Of a stretch of DNA of 64,000 bases, positions 16,414-25,072 are shown in pieces. Position 1 is the first letter of the stretch; each line of letters begins with the position of its first letter. The position numbers and the translations under genes were made by a program. Origin of the DNA: CAZAZQ01 sp964489705 (GTDB lineage: Bacteria; Zixibacteria; MSB-5A5; GN15; FEB-12); contig CAZAZQ010000007.1 of assembly GCA_964489705.1 (NCBI GenBank), forward strand, positions 91,207-155,206, read 5' to 3'. Below the pieces are notes generated by a model. It saw nothing but the letters and a program-made list of their open reading frames with translations. It made no database searches and was not told the DNA's origin.

Positions 16414-19400
16414 TTCAACAGCATCATTTTTTTAGTTTGGACCCAATTCCCCGCTTGTAGGCGATAGAAGTACACGCCGCTGGCAAGGTCGGAGCCGTCG
16501 AATTTCACCCGGTGTTCGCCGGCAGGGAGCTCTTCGTCGACGAGGGTCGTTACTTTTTGCCCCAGCAGGTTGTAGACGTCAAGGGTCACGTGTGCCTTGG
16601 TGGGGAGCGAGAAAGATATCATCGTATGAGGGTTAAAGGGATTGGGGAAGTTCTGGCGCAGTGCAAAGGCAACCGGCAAAGAGCTGCCTGGATAGTCGTT
16701 GATACCGGTGGAATTTTCGGAAGGGGGCAGGACGTTGGTATTGTGGTTGTTCATGAGGAATCGCCCCGTATTGCGTCCTTCGTCGACAGAAGCGTCGAAG
16801 TTCCAGACCAACAGCTCGTTGGCGTCGCTGATTAACGCCAGTTCCACCAAGCCGTCGTTGTCCACGTCGTCAACCAAGGGAGCAAAGCGGGAGGAGAAAA
16901 CTTGCCCCCGGCGGGTAGGGGTCGTGATAGGCCAGCCGGGAACCGGTTGAGCCAAGTAATCCAAGATATAAACGCGTTCCGGTCCGGTGTTGGGGAGAAT
17001 ATAGCCGCTGCGGAAAATGATTTCCGGGTGATCGTCTCCCAGGAGGTTGGCGACGATGGGCGTGCCGAAGGTAACCGGCTCCAAGAAGGCTTCTCCCGGC
17101 GGTCTACCTTCCCGCACCAGGTACGGAGAGCCGTCCGCTTTGTAGATACACAGAGCGGCGATGTCATACTCGAAAATCGTTACCAGCACTTCGGGAATAC
17201 CGTCGAGGTCCAGGTCCGCTGCGGTAGGGTAGGAGCCGATCCAGGTGAGTTGCGGCGGAGTCGGCAATTGGACCGGCCAGCCGGGGAGATCTTCCGTCCC
17301 GTTGGTTTTTGCCCACATTTTCCACGTGTGGTCGGCATCGGCGCCGCAGGTGATGATTTCCGGAATCCGGTCGCCGTTCAAATCCGCCAACACGGTGCCG
17401 AAGACGTTGGGGAACTGTTGAATAATCGGTGACTCTTCGTCGGGAAGATATGGCTCCCCGTTAGCACCTTGAAAAAGCCCGAGGCCGATATACGGATACG
17501 GTCCCGTATAGCTGGCGACGACTTCAAAAGTGTGAGGGTCGTTATCCACATTTGCCGCCGTGACAAAAGGAGAAGTTCCTCCTCCGACGCCAAAGGTCTC
17601 CGTCAAACGGTCTGCCAAAAGACCGAACAAGCCTCCCTTGGAATAAAAGTAGGAATCGCCGTTGAAACGATAGGCGAAAATTTCCCCTAATTTGTTGATT
17701 ATCATAATTCCGGAATCGGGGGTGGCGCCGGGAGGCGAACCTTCCCGCAGTTGCACCACGACCGGGTTGGGGAAAGCATATTCATACGGAATCATACCGG
17801 TATAACAATAGCGAGGCCAGCCGTCGACAAGGGTACCGTCGGGGTTGAAGACGTAGATGCCGCTGTCGTTGGTGCAGATAATTTCCTCTTCGCCGTCCGC
17901 ATCGACATCATACAACGCCGGAACCGAGCGCATATCTTGTCCCGTCATCACGGGAAACCCTTCCACAATGCTGCCGTCGTTTCCTCGATAGACTACCAAG
18001 CCGTTCCGTGTGCCGACCACCAATTCTTTGATCCCATCATGATCGAGGTCGCCGCAAACGGGGGTGATGGCTCCTTCCGCCCCCAGCGATTGAGGCCAAC
18101 CGTCGGCGAACGCCGATTTCACCCGAATCGTCACCGAATCGACCATCGTCTCCGTGCTGTAGTATCCGTAGAGGTAAATGGTAAACTCACCGGTGTCGGA
18201 GCCGGAGACCGCCCAGTCGTACATCAGGGAATCGAAGAACTCGCCGGTGGAAGAAAACAAATGTTGGGAGCTTTCGCCGTTTTGCATGGCATATATCGAC
18301 ATCGAGTCAAAGGTGATGCCGTAGGTGGAGCCGTAAATCGGGATATTGTAATTCAGCTCCTCGTCGGGGAGCGGAGAGGTTATCTCGGTTTTATTTTGTC
18401 TCACATAGGTAATCGTTGTCACTTGGTGAGAGCCGAATTTGTCGGTGACCCGGAAGTTGATGAACCCGTCGGTCAGCGTGTCCTCAAAGGTAAATGCCAG
18501 CGAGTCGGCAGGGAGGGTGTCGCCCTGTGCCAGCAACGTCCAATCTTGGGAACCCAATCCACGCGAGTACTCCAACCGCCAATTCCCTTGATATCCGGCG
18601 ACGGGGGCGATTTTTATCGGTACCGCACCGGTATATCGGTTACGACGGATCGGATCGGCGATGTAAATACCGCCGTTGAGCAGAATGGAAAGGGAGGCGT
18701 CGATGTTCAAATATCCCCACCCGGAGAGAGTGTCGGGACCTATCAAGGTATCACCGCGGTTAAGGGGATCGATTAAGTCCGTCGCTCCGAGGCAGAGAAT
18801 CTCTTCCAGTTCCGGGACAGTTAAGTCAGGACGGAAAGAGAGCATCAACGCCGCCGCTCCGGTGACCATCGGGGTTGCCATCGACGTGCCGTCCGACAAA
18901 TAGTACAGGCTGTCGATAATCCGCACTCCCGGTTCCAGGCTGGGATATTCGCCGTACATATCGGTTCCGGTCGCCCGCAGGGAGAGGATATCCAATCCCG
19001 GCGCCACGAGGTCAATATGCGCTCCGTACGTGGAGAAATCCGTTTCGTAGCCGTCCGAATTGCCCGCGGCGACGACAAAGGTGGAGTCGAACGCTGCCGG
19101 ATAAAAGCGGGTATTGTCGCCTGAATTTCCGGGGGCGATGCAGACCATTACCCCGTTGTGACGGGCGAAGTCGACAGCCTCTTTCAAAACGCTGGCTTCA
19201 AAAGGGGATCCCCAACTGATATTGATAACGTGTGCCCCGGCGTTGACGGCGTAAAGAATACCGGCGGCACCCATAGCGCTCGTGCCGTTGGGGAAGATTT
19301 TCACCGCCATGATGTCTACCCAGGGAGCAATCCCTACCACTCCCTTGCCGTCGGCGTTGGCGGCAACGATACCGGCGATGTGCGTTCCGTGTCCATAGGT

Positions 19401-20129
19401 GTCGGTCGGGTCGTTGTCGCCGGTCGGATTGAAAAAGTCGATGACATCCCCGGAGACATCGTACCCCAGAGTGTCATCGACAAACCCGTTGTGGTCGTCG
19501 TCGATACCGTTGCCGGGTATTTCATCCGGGTTTTTCCACAGCCGTCCCTGTAGTTCGGGATGAAGCGGATCAACGCCGGTATCGACGATAGCGACCACAA
19601 CCTTGGTTGACTCAGAGGGGGGATTTTCATATTGAGATATTATCCGGATATCTTTTCCCGGCGTCCCGCTTTTCAGAACAAGCTCGTCGTTGTACGTGCC
19701 CGGTATTCGGTTGATGCCGTAATAATCTTGCCCGGTGTTGTTCAAATACCACTGGTGAGGGAAAAGGGAATCGTCGGGAAAAGCAAAAAGCTCCAGGTAA
19801 TAATCCGGCTCAATATATTCGATATTGTCGGCGCCTATTAATGAAGTGACTTCCTCCTGAGACAGTGTGTCGGAAGTGCTGGAGAACACGTAGAAACGCT
19901 GCCACTTTTTGCTTTCCCGCCAATGGGGGTTTATTTTCAAAGGGGTCAGCCGTTCCAGACGGCTGCCGACGGTGAGGGATTTTCTCAATTGTGTCGGGTC
20001 GGCTTTTTTGCTCAGTTTGACAATGTACTTCCCGGGGACGGCTCCACTTCCGGCGTGAACTTCCGACGCTTCACTAAACATCCAAGCGGTGAAACAGAGA
20101 AGCGAAAACAGGAGAAATGTTCTTCTCAT
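16410..20129 (-). CDS. Subtilisin-like (S8) secreted protease with FG-GAP repeats
   Basis: A 1239-residue secreted serine protease. A signal peptide (1-27) is followed by a propeptide (about 30-115, GKYIVKLSKKAD). The S8 catalytic domain follows, with triad Asp183 in IVDTGVD, His247 in YGHGTH and Ser416 in DGTSMATP, and oxyanion Asn335 in APGNSG. Next come an Ig-like stretch and then five to six FG-GAP/VCBS-like repeats, each with an Asp-rich loop (DLDHDG, DVDADG, DLNGDR, DLDLDG, DVDNDG). The end is an NFPNPFNP sorting domain finishing TKKMMLLK. All key residues are present, so it should be active. The FG-GAP part may bind calcium and fold as a propeller. It is the first gene of a two-gene operon with the 712-residue protein. 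Confidence 0.93.
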   Translation of the reverse strand: MRRTFLLFSLLCFTAWMFSEASEVHAGSGAVPGKYIVKLSKKADPTQLRKSLTVGSRLERLTPLKINPHWRESKKWQRFYVFSSTSDTLSQEEVTSLIGADNIEYIEPDYYLELFAFPDDSLFPHQWYLNNTGQDYYGINRIPGTYNDELVLKSGTPGKDIRIISQYENPPSESTKVVVAIVDTGVDPLHPELQGRLWKNPDEIPGNGIDDDHNGFVDDTLGYDVSGDVIDFFNPTGDNDPTDTYGHGTHIAGIVAANADGKGVVGIAPWVDIMAVKIFPNGTSAMGAAGILYAVNAGAHVINISWGSPFEASVLKEAVDFARHNGVMVCIAPGNSGDNTRFYPAAFDSTFVVAAGNSDGYETDFSTYGAHIDLVAPGLDILSLRATGTDMYGEYPSLEPGVRIIDSLYYLSDGTSMATPMVTGAAALMLSFRPDLTVPELEEILCLGATDLIDPLNRGDTLIGPDTLSGWGYLNIDASLSILLNGGIYIADPIRRNRYTGAVPIKIAPVAGYQGNWRLEYSRGLGSQDWTLLAQGDTLPADSLAFTFEDTLTDGFINFRVTDKFGSHQVTTITYVRQNKTEITSPLPDEELNYNIPIYGSTYGITFDSMSIYAMQNGESSQHLFSSTGEFFDSLMYDWAVSGSDTGEFTIYLYGYYSTETMVDSVTIRVKSAFADGWPQSLGAEGAITPVCGDLDHDGIKELVVGTRNGLVVYRGNDGSIVEGFPVMTGQDMRSVPALYDVDADGEEEIICTNDSGIYVFNPDGTLVDGWPRYCYTGMIPYEYAFPNPVVVQLREGSPPGATPDSGIMIINKLGEIFAYRFNGDSYFYSKGGLFGLLADRLTETFGVGGGTSPFVTAANVDNDPHTFEVVASYTGPYPYIGLGLFQGANGEPYLPDEESPIIQQFPNVFGTVLADLNGDRIPEIITCGADADHTWKMWAKTNGTEDLPGWPVQLPTPPQLTWIGSYPTAADLDLDGIPEVLVTIFEYDIAALCIYKADGSPYLVREGRPPGEAFLEPVTFGTPIVANLLGDDHPEIIFRSGYILPNTGPERVYILDYLAQPVPGWPITTPTRRGQVFSSRFAPLVDDVDNDGLVELALISDANELLVWNFDASVDEGRNTGRFLMNNHNTNVLPPSENSTGINDYPGSSLPVAFALRQNFPNPFNPHTMISFSLPTKAHVTLDVYNLLGQKVTTLVDEELPAGEHRVKFDGSDLASGVYFYRLQAGNWVQTKKMMLLK

Positions 20130-20692
20130 AAATTTAATCCTATACCTTCCAATTTCTTAGCGTAAACTCGCGGCATGGTATTGATGAAGGGGTACTTACT
20201 TAAATAAACGTTTAGCGCCGGTTGATGTTCAACTCTTTCTCGCCTACTTTTAAGATACTTTCGTACAAAGAGTTGTCAAGGCAAACTTGCAAGGAGGAAA
20301 TGCCGGGCTTCTCGGCTCACCCGATTTACGGCGTGAAATTTCTTTCCCTCCACGGCGCAGAACCTGCCTCTTTCCTTCTTCCGTCCGGTATGGCAATGAT
20401 TGATGGGAGGAGTTTGTCCCGCTTGGGTGGTGCGCTTCCTCGTTTCGTGCGGCATGTCCGGCTCAATCTCAAGAGGTGTTTTTCTTGTAAAACGAGGACA
20501 ACTTTGCTGATGTTTATTTTACCTCACCTCTGTATCTTGTTGGTAGTTAAGTTCTTAAACTTGCCGACAAAAAAGTTTTCAGATTTGGCTTGCTAATTCT
20601 TTCACAAAGTGATATATTCCTTGCCGTTTTTGAGAAGCTGATGTTATGAAAAGACAAACAAACCGTTCGTAAGAAAATAGGAGAAATAACCA
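20130..20692. other. 563-base intergenic region upstream of hppA
   Basis: Between the protease start (minus) and hppA (plus). It holds a possible hppA promoter near 20590-20618. One frame from 20300 opens two bases after AGGAGG but its product (MPGFSAHPIYGVKFLSLHG onward, about 98 residues) resembles nothing I know, and the spacing is too short for efficient initiation. I do not call it a gene. Confidence 0.6.
20590..20618 (+). promoter_or_regulatory. Possible sigma-70-type promoter for hppA
   Basis: TTGCTA at 20590-20595 and TATATT at 20613-20618 are separated by 17 bases, upstream of the hppA start at 20693. AGGAGA lies about eight bases before the ATG. The match is fair only, and promoter consensus in this lineage is not known. 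Confidence 0.35.
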
Positions 20693-22693
20693 ATGGAAGT
20701 CGGGTTGCTTGCTGCTCTCATCGGAGTGGTCGGGATTATCTTTGCCCTGATTCTCTTTTTCTGGATCAGAAGCAAACCTACCGGCACAGACGTCATGAAA
20801 GAGATTTCCGACGTCATTCATCATGGAGCCATGGTGTTCCTCAGGAGAGAATACTCCATCCTGGTCATTTTTGTCATTGTCGTGTTTGCCTTGCTTGCCT
20901 GGCGGATTCAGTTGCAAACCGGGTTTGCCTTTTTGGGTGGGGCGGCGTGCTCGATGCTGGCAGGGTTTATCGGTATGAAAGCCGCCACCCGCGCCAACGT
21001 CCGCACCACCGCCGCAGCGAAGGACAGCGGGCAAGCCCAAGCGCTGTCCATCGCATTTTCCGGCGGCGCCGTGATGGGGATGACGGTCGCCTCGCTCGGG
21101 CTGATCGGCGTCGGGATTGTCTTTTACTTGTTCGGTGGTGATCCGGAGACGGCATCCACCATCAACGGCTTTGCTATGGGCGCCTCTTCCATTGCCCTCT
21201 TTGCCCGTGTCGGCGGCGGGATTTATACCAAGTCAGCCGACGTCGGAGCGGACTTGGTCGGAAAAGTGGAAGCCGGCATTCCCGAAGATGACCCCCGCAA
21301 CCCTGCGGTGATTGCGGATAACGTGGGCGACAACGTCGGCGACACGGCAGGTATGGGCGCCGACCTGTTCGAGTCGTATGTCGGGTCGGTCATTGCGACC
21401 ATCGCTATTGCTGCGACCGTCGGTACGAGCACCGAAATTGGAAGAGAGATTGCGGCAGCTCGTGAGTATTACATGCAGCTCCCCTTGCTCATCGTCGCTT
21501 TTGGGGCGGTTGCCTCGATGTTGGGGGTGCTCTCGGTGAGAATTTTCTCCGCCATGAACCCGGCGGCGGCGCTTCGTCTGGTTACCTATGTCGGGGCTAT
21601 TGTTATGCTGGTGGCGTCGTATCTCATTATCGATAGGTTGGGCATTGACCATAAAGTCTTTTGGGCGATTTTGGCGGGTAACTTAGCCGGAATTGTCTTA
21701 GGTCTGTTAACCGAATACTATACGGCGGGAGCACCCATCCGCAAAATAGCGGTCGCCTCGGAGACCGGAGCCGCAACCAACATTATCCGCGGGCTCTCAG
21801 TCGGAATGGAATCGGTTTTGTTGCCGGTAATTGTTATCTGCATCGCTATTTATACCGGTTACAGCTTTGCCGGCTTGTACGGCATCGGGATTGCCGGCGT
21901 CGGCATGTTGGCGACTATCGGGGTAACCATGTCGGTCGACGCCTACGGACCGATTGCTGACAATGCGGGCGGCATCTCCGAAATGGCGGGGCTGGGACCC
22001 GAAGTTCGTAAGATTACCGACCGGCTGGATTCGCTCGGCAATACCACCGCTGCTATCGGCAAAGGGTTTGCCATCGGTTCGGCGGCGCTGACGGCGTTGG
22101 CGTTGTTCTCGGCGTATTCGAGTGCGGTCGGTCTGGAAGGTATTAATGTATTGAGTGTGAAAGTCGTCATCGGTCTTTTCATCGGCGGTGTGTTGCCGTT
22201 CTTTGTGGCGGCGTTGACGATGACGGCGGTCGGGCGAGCGGCTGCGAAAATGGTCAATGAGGTCCGCCGTCAGTTCCGCGAGATTAAAGGGTTGATGGAA
22301 GGAAAAGCTAAGCCCGACACGGGACGGTGTGTCGATATTGCCACCAAGGGCGCTTTGCTTGAGATGGTCCTTCCCGGCTTGACGGCTGTTCTGGCACCAT
22401 TAATTGTCGGCTTGTTGCTCGGCAAGGAGGCGTTGGGCGGCATGTTAGCCGGTGCCACCATGTCCGGTGTCATGTTGGCTTTGATGATGGCGAATGCCGG
22501 TGGTGCGTGGGACAATGCCAAAAAGTGGATTGAGGCGGGCGCTTTGGGCGGCAAGGGCTCCGATGCCCACAAGGCGGCTGTGGTCGGCGATACGGTCGGC
22601 GATCCGTTCAAAGACACCTCCGGTCCCTCCATGAACATCCTCATTAAGTTGATGGCGATTGTTTCGTTGGTGGTCGGTCCATACCTGTTCTAA
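20693..22693 (+). CDS. hppA: Membrane-bound pyrophosphatase, K+-dependent type
   Basis: A 666-residue integral membrane pump that uses PPi hydrolysis to move H+ or Na+ across the inner membrane. The PPi-Mg site is clear: DVGADLVGKVEAGIPEDDPR at 183-202 and DNVGDNVGDTAGMGADLF at 209-226. A second set is DAYGPIADNAGG, and a third is GDTVGDPFKDTSGP near the end. The signature GNTTAAIGKG (449-458) has Ala at 453 and Gly at 456; K+-independent enzymes have Lys and Thr there, so this one should need K+. The gating glutamate occupies the DLFE position (E227), as in Na+-pumping enzymes such as that of Thermotoga. Pumped ion is inference. It is a single gene with its own terminator. Confidence 0.97.
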   Translation: MEVGLLAALIGVVGIIFALILFFWIRSKPTGTDVMKEISDVIHHGAMVFLRREYSILVIFVIVVFALLAWRIQLQTGFAFLGGAACSMLAGFIGMKAATRANVRTTAAAKDSGQAQALSIAFSGGAVMGMTVASLGLIGVGIVFYLFGGDPETASTINGFAMGASSIALFARVGGGIYTKSADVGADLVGKVEAGIPEDDPRNPAVIADNVGDNVGDTAGMGADLFESYVGSVIATIAIAATVGTSTEIGREIAAAREYYMQLPLLIVAFGAVASMLGVLSVRIFSAMNPAAALRLVTYVGAIVMLVASYLIIDRLGIDHKVFWAILAGNLAGIVLGLLTEYYTAGAPIRKIAVASETGAATNIIRGLSVGMESVLLPVIVICIAIYTGYSFAGLYGIGIAGVGMLATIGVTMSVDAYGPIADNAGGISEMAGLGPEVRKITDRLDSLGNTTAAIGKGFAIGSAALTALALFSAYSSAVGLEGINVLSVKVVIGLFIGGVLPFFVAALTMTAVGRAAAKMVNEVRRQFREIKGLMEGKAKPDTGRCVDIATKGALLEMVLPGLTAVLAPLIVGLLLGKEALGGMLAGATMSGVMLALMMANAGGAWDNAKKWIEAGALGGKGSDAHKAAVVGDTVGDPFKDTSGPSMNILIKLMAIVSLVVGPYLF

Positions 22694-22724
22694 ATCTGAT
22701 GTGTTGAGCGATTAAAGTTCGCAC

Positions 22725-22764
22725 CGGGGATATGACCTTGTGAGGGTCATATCCCTGTTTTTTT
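22725..22764 (+). terminator. Strong rho-independent terminator of hppA
   Basis: A perfect 11-bp stem (22727-22737 GGGATATGACC with 22745-22755 GGTCATATCCC) and a 7-base loop, followed by seven T at 22758-22764. It lies 34 bases after the hppA stop and isolates it from the export operon. Confidence 0.93.
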
Positions 22765-22878
22765 GTTGGCTCGTTGAATATGGCGTGATATTTTCGGTAT
22801 ATTGAGCAAAAGAAATCACGACCAAATGAAACATTTCGGTGCCGGTTTCGTTAATTGTTGCCATAAAGGAGAAGGTTG

Positions 22879-23595
22879 ATGGAATTGGAAGAAAAGCGCG
22901 AAGAAGAAAAACGACTGGATGACAAAGGGGTTTCCCTTCAGGGACTGACCCACGTTTTTTACAAGCCCACCGCATTTTTTACCCGCTTAAAAGACAATCC
23001 CAAGCTCTTGGTAATCTACTTGGTCTTAGCGGTGCTGACGTTCGCCTATTGGTGGACAATTAAGGATCTCTTTGTCGAGGAAATTATCAAATCTCAGGCG
23101 TTTCAAGAACGCCTGCAAGGGATGGACCTTCCCGAGAGTGCCTACACCCTGATGGGCATCTGGCAGGCGGTGCAAAGCTCGGTGTTTATTTTCGTCGGAC
23201 CTCTTCTTGCGGCGCTGCTGGCGTGGTTTTGGGGGAAGGTTCTCTATGGACGGCGGGCGACTTTCAAACAGCTCTTTTCCGTGATGATGTACGGCGAGCT
23301 TATTTATGTGGTTGGGAACCTGCTGATTCTTCCTCTGGTATTGGCGCGAAAGAGCTTGTACGTCTCGATGTCGCTGGGAGTGCTGGCGCCGGAAAAATCG
23401 TTTCAAAGTACGCTTTTTGTCGCTTTGTCCAAGCTCGACCTGTTTCTCATTTGGGAAATTATCGTCATCGGGATAGGTCTTGCCGTGGTCTTCAACATTC
23501 CTCGAAGCAGGGGGTATCTCTTGTCCGTTTTGTCGATGGGGTTGCTTTCCATCATTCAGGTGGTATATATGGCTATTGCAAATCAGTTCGTGTAG
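22879..23595 (+). CDS. Yip1-domain membrane protein
   Basis: A 238-residue inner-membrane protein of the Yip1/YIF1 fold. A charged N-terminal segment (about 1-25, rich in E, K, R) is followed by LTHVFYKPTAFFTRLKDNP, the typical entry to the bacterial Yip1 domain, and then about five hydrophobic segments. The ATG at 22879 has AAGGAGAAGG just upstream, while the TTG before it is a poor start. It is the first gene of the export operon, 13 bases before the TolC-like gene. Bacterial Yip1 proteins have no settled role; being at the head of an efflux operon suggests help with assembly or membrane organisation, which is inference. Confidence 0.8.
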   Translation: MELEEKREEEKRLDDKGVSLQGLTHVFYKPTAFFTRLKDNPKLLVIYLVLAVLTFAYWWTIKDLFVEEIIKSQAFQERLQGMDLPESAYTLMGIWQAVQSSVFIFVGPLLAALLAWFWGKVLYGRRATFKQLFSVMMYGELIYVVGNLLILPLVLARKSLYVSMSLGVLAPEKSFQSTLFVALSKLDLFLIWEIIVIGIGLAVVFNIPRSRGYLLSVLSMGLLSIIQVVYMAIANQFV

Positions 23596-23608
23596 GAGGA
23601 AAAGTTAT

Positions 23609-25000
23609 ATGAGGTTGTTTCGGAAATTACTCCTGATAGTCTCTTTTGTTTTTATCGCTCAGGCGGTTCAAGCCGGAGGATTAACGCTGGATGATTGCAT
23701 TGAGCTGGCGTTGAAAAACCGCTCGTCCATCATCGCCGCCAAAGGGAAAGAAACCTTAGCCAAGTGGAACCAGCGCACGGCATTGGGAGCGTTCCTTCCG
23801 TCCGTGAACCTCTCGTATTCATACAACAAGTCCAAAGAGTACGACATTACTTCCGACGTACTGGCGCCGTCGGGATACGACTATCGGATCGATACCTTGG
23901 TCATCGGCAGCGATACTTTTCAAGTGGTCGGGCTTTCTCCGACCGGTTACCATCTCGTTTCGACCAGTTTCGGCGATCAGGATAGGACGAGCAAGTCGTT
24001 GAACATTACCGGCAATATGTCTTTATTTGATCTTGCCAATGTGTTCAATTACTTCGGCGCCCGAGCCGATCGCGCCAAAGCCCGCTTGGATGTCATCAGT
24101 TCGGAGCAGGATTTAATTTATGCCGTCAAGGTTTCCTACTATGCATACTTGGCGTCGGTGGAAAATGTCGCCGTTCAGGAAGAGGCGGTCAAGCGAAGCA
24201 AGGAACAGTTGAAGCTCATCCAGTCGAAATTTGAGCTCGGTTCGGCGTCGAAGTCGGAGGTTCTCAAGCAAAAAGTGCAATACGGAAACGACCGTTTGGC
24301 GCTTCTTTCCGCTCAGAATCTCGTGACCTCCAACAAGGCGAACCTTGCCTACACCATCGGCTTGGACCCGGCGAAGGAAATAGAATTTTCCACCGATTAT
24401 CAACCGCGCGAATTTCACGGCTCCTTGGAAGAAGCCCTCGCTTTCGGAGAGACGCACCAACCCGGTCTGCTTGCCGCCTCCAAGGATGTCGACGCCGCCA
24501 AGTATGCGGTGCGTTCCCGCTGGGCGGATTACCTCCCAAAACTGTACGGGTATGCTTCCTGGTCGTGGGCGGACGGAACCAGAGGGGATACGGTGACGTA
24601 CAATTTTTCCTCGAAATCCCGTTCTATCGGGTTTCGGGTGGCGTTCAATATCTTTGACGGTTTCTACCGGGAGAGAAATTTGAACCAAGCGAAAATATAT
24701 CGCAACAATGCGTGGGCGAGCTTAGCCGAGCAGAAGAACTTGGTGACCTATAACATTAAAACGGCATATTTGGATATCGAGAAGATAAAAGAGCAGAAAA
24801 AGGTGGCGCAGGAGAACGTCGAAGCCGCTGAGGAAGATTTGAAAATAACCCAAGAGAAATACAACCTCGGATCGGCGACCATCTTGGATTTATTGGATGC
24901 CCAGGTTTCTTTGAAAAGCGCCCAAGTCTCCCTCATTCGGGCGGATTTTGACTTGAACTTGGCGATTGCCAAACTGGAAAACGCCATGGGGAAGATGTAA
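23609..25000 (+). CDS. TolC-family outer membrane efflux protein
   Basis: A 463-residue outer-membrane channel of a tripartite exporter. The start at 23609 (RLFRKLLLIVSFVFIAQ) gives a clean signal peptide ending near AQAVQA and has GGAGGAAAAGTTAT upstream. The two halves each hold the long coiled-coil helices: YLASVENVAVQEEAVKRSKE and LKLIQSKFELGSASKSEVLK in the first, then KIKEQKKVAQENVEAAEEDL and ITQEKYNLGSATILDLLDAQ in the second. This internal repeat and the LGSAS/LGSAT motifs are typical. It follows the Yip1 gene and precedes the adaptor by 72 bases. Substrate is unknown. Confidence 0.92.
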   Translation: MRLFRKLLLIVSFVFIAQAVQAGGLTLDDCIELALKNRSSIIAAKGKETLAKWNQRTALGAFLPSVNLSYSYNKSKEYDITSDVLAPSGYDYRIDTLVIGSDTFQVVGLSPTGYHLVSTSFGDQDRTSKSLNITGNMSLFDLANVFNYFGARADRAKARLDVISSEQDLIYAVKVSYYAYLASVENVAVQEEAVKRSKEQLKLIQSKFELGSASKSEVLKQKVQYGNDRLALLSAQNLVTSNKANLAYTIGLDPAKEIEFSTDYQPREFHGSLEEALAFGETHQPGLLAASKDVDAAKYAVRSRWADYLPKLYGYASWSWADGTRGDTVTYNFSSKSRSIGFRVAFNIFDGFYRERNLNQAKIYRNNAWASLAEQKNLVTYNIKTAYLDIEKIKEQKKVAQENVEAAEEDLKITQEKYNLGSATILDLLDAQVSLKSAQVSLIRADFDLNLAIAKLENAMGKM

Positions 25001-25072
25001 ACGGGCGATGATGGTCTTTCCTGTTGACGAGCCTCGAACGCCATTGTCTGCAGCATGTGAGGAAAAGGTAGA

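Noticed and set aside
20222..20596. Open frame on plus strand, with an internal ATG at 20300 right after AGGAGG
   Set aside because: Product matches nothing recognisable, the ribosome-site spacing is only two bases, and base use looks non-coding.
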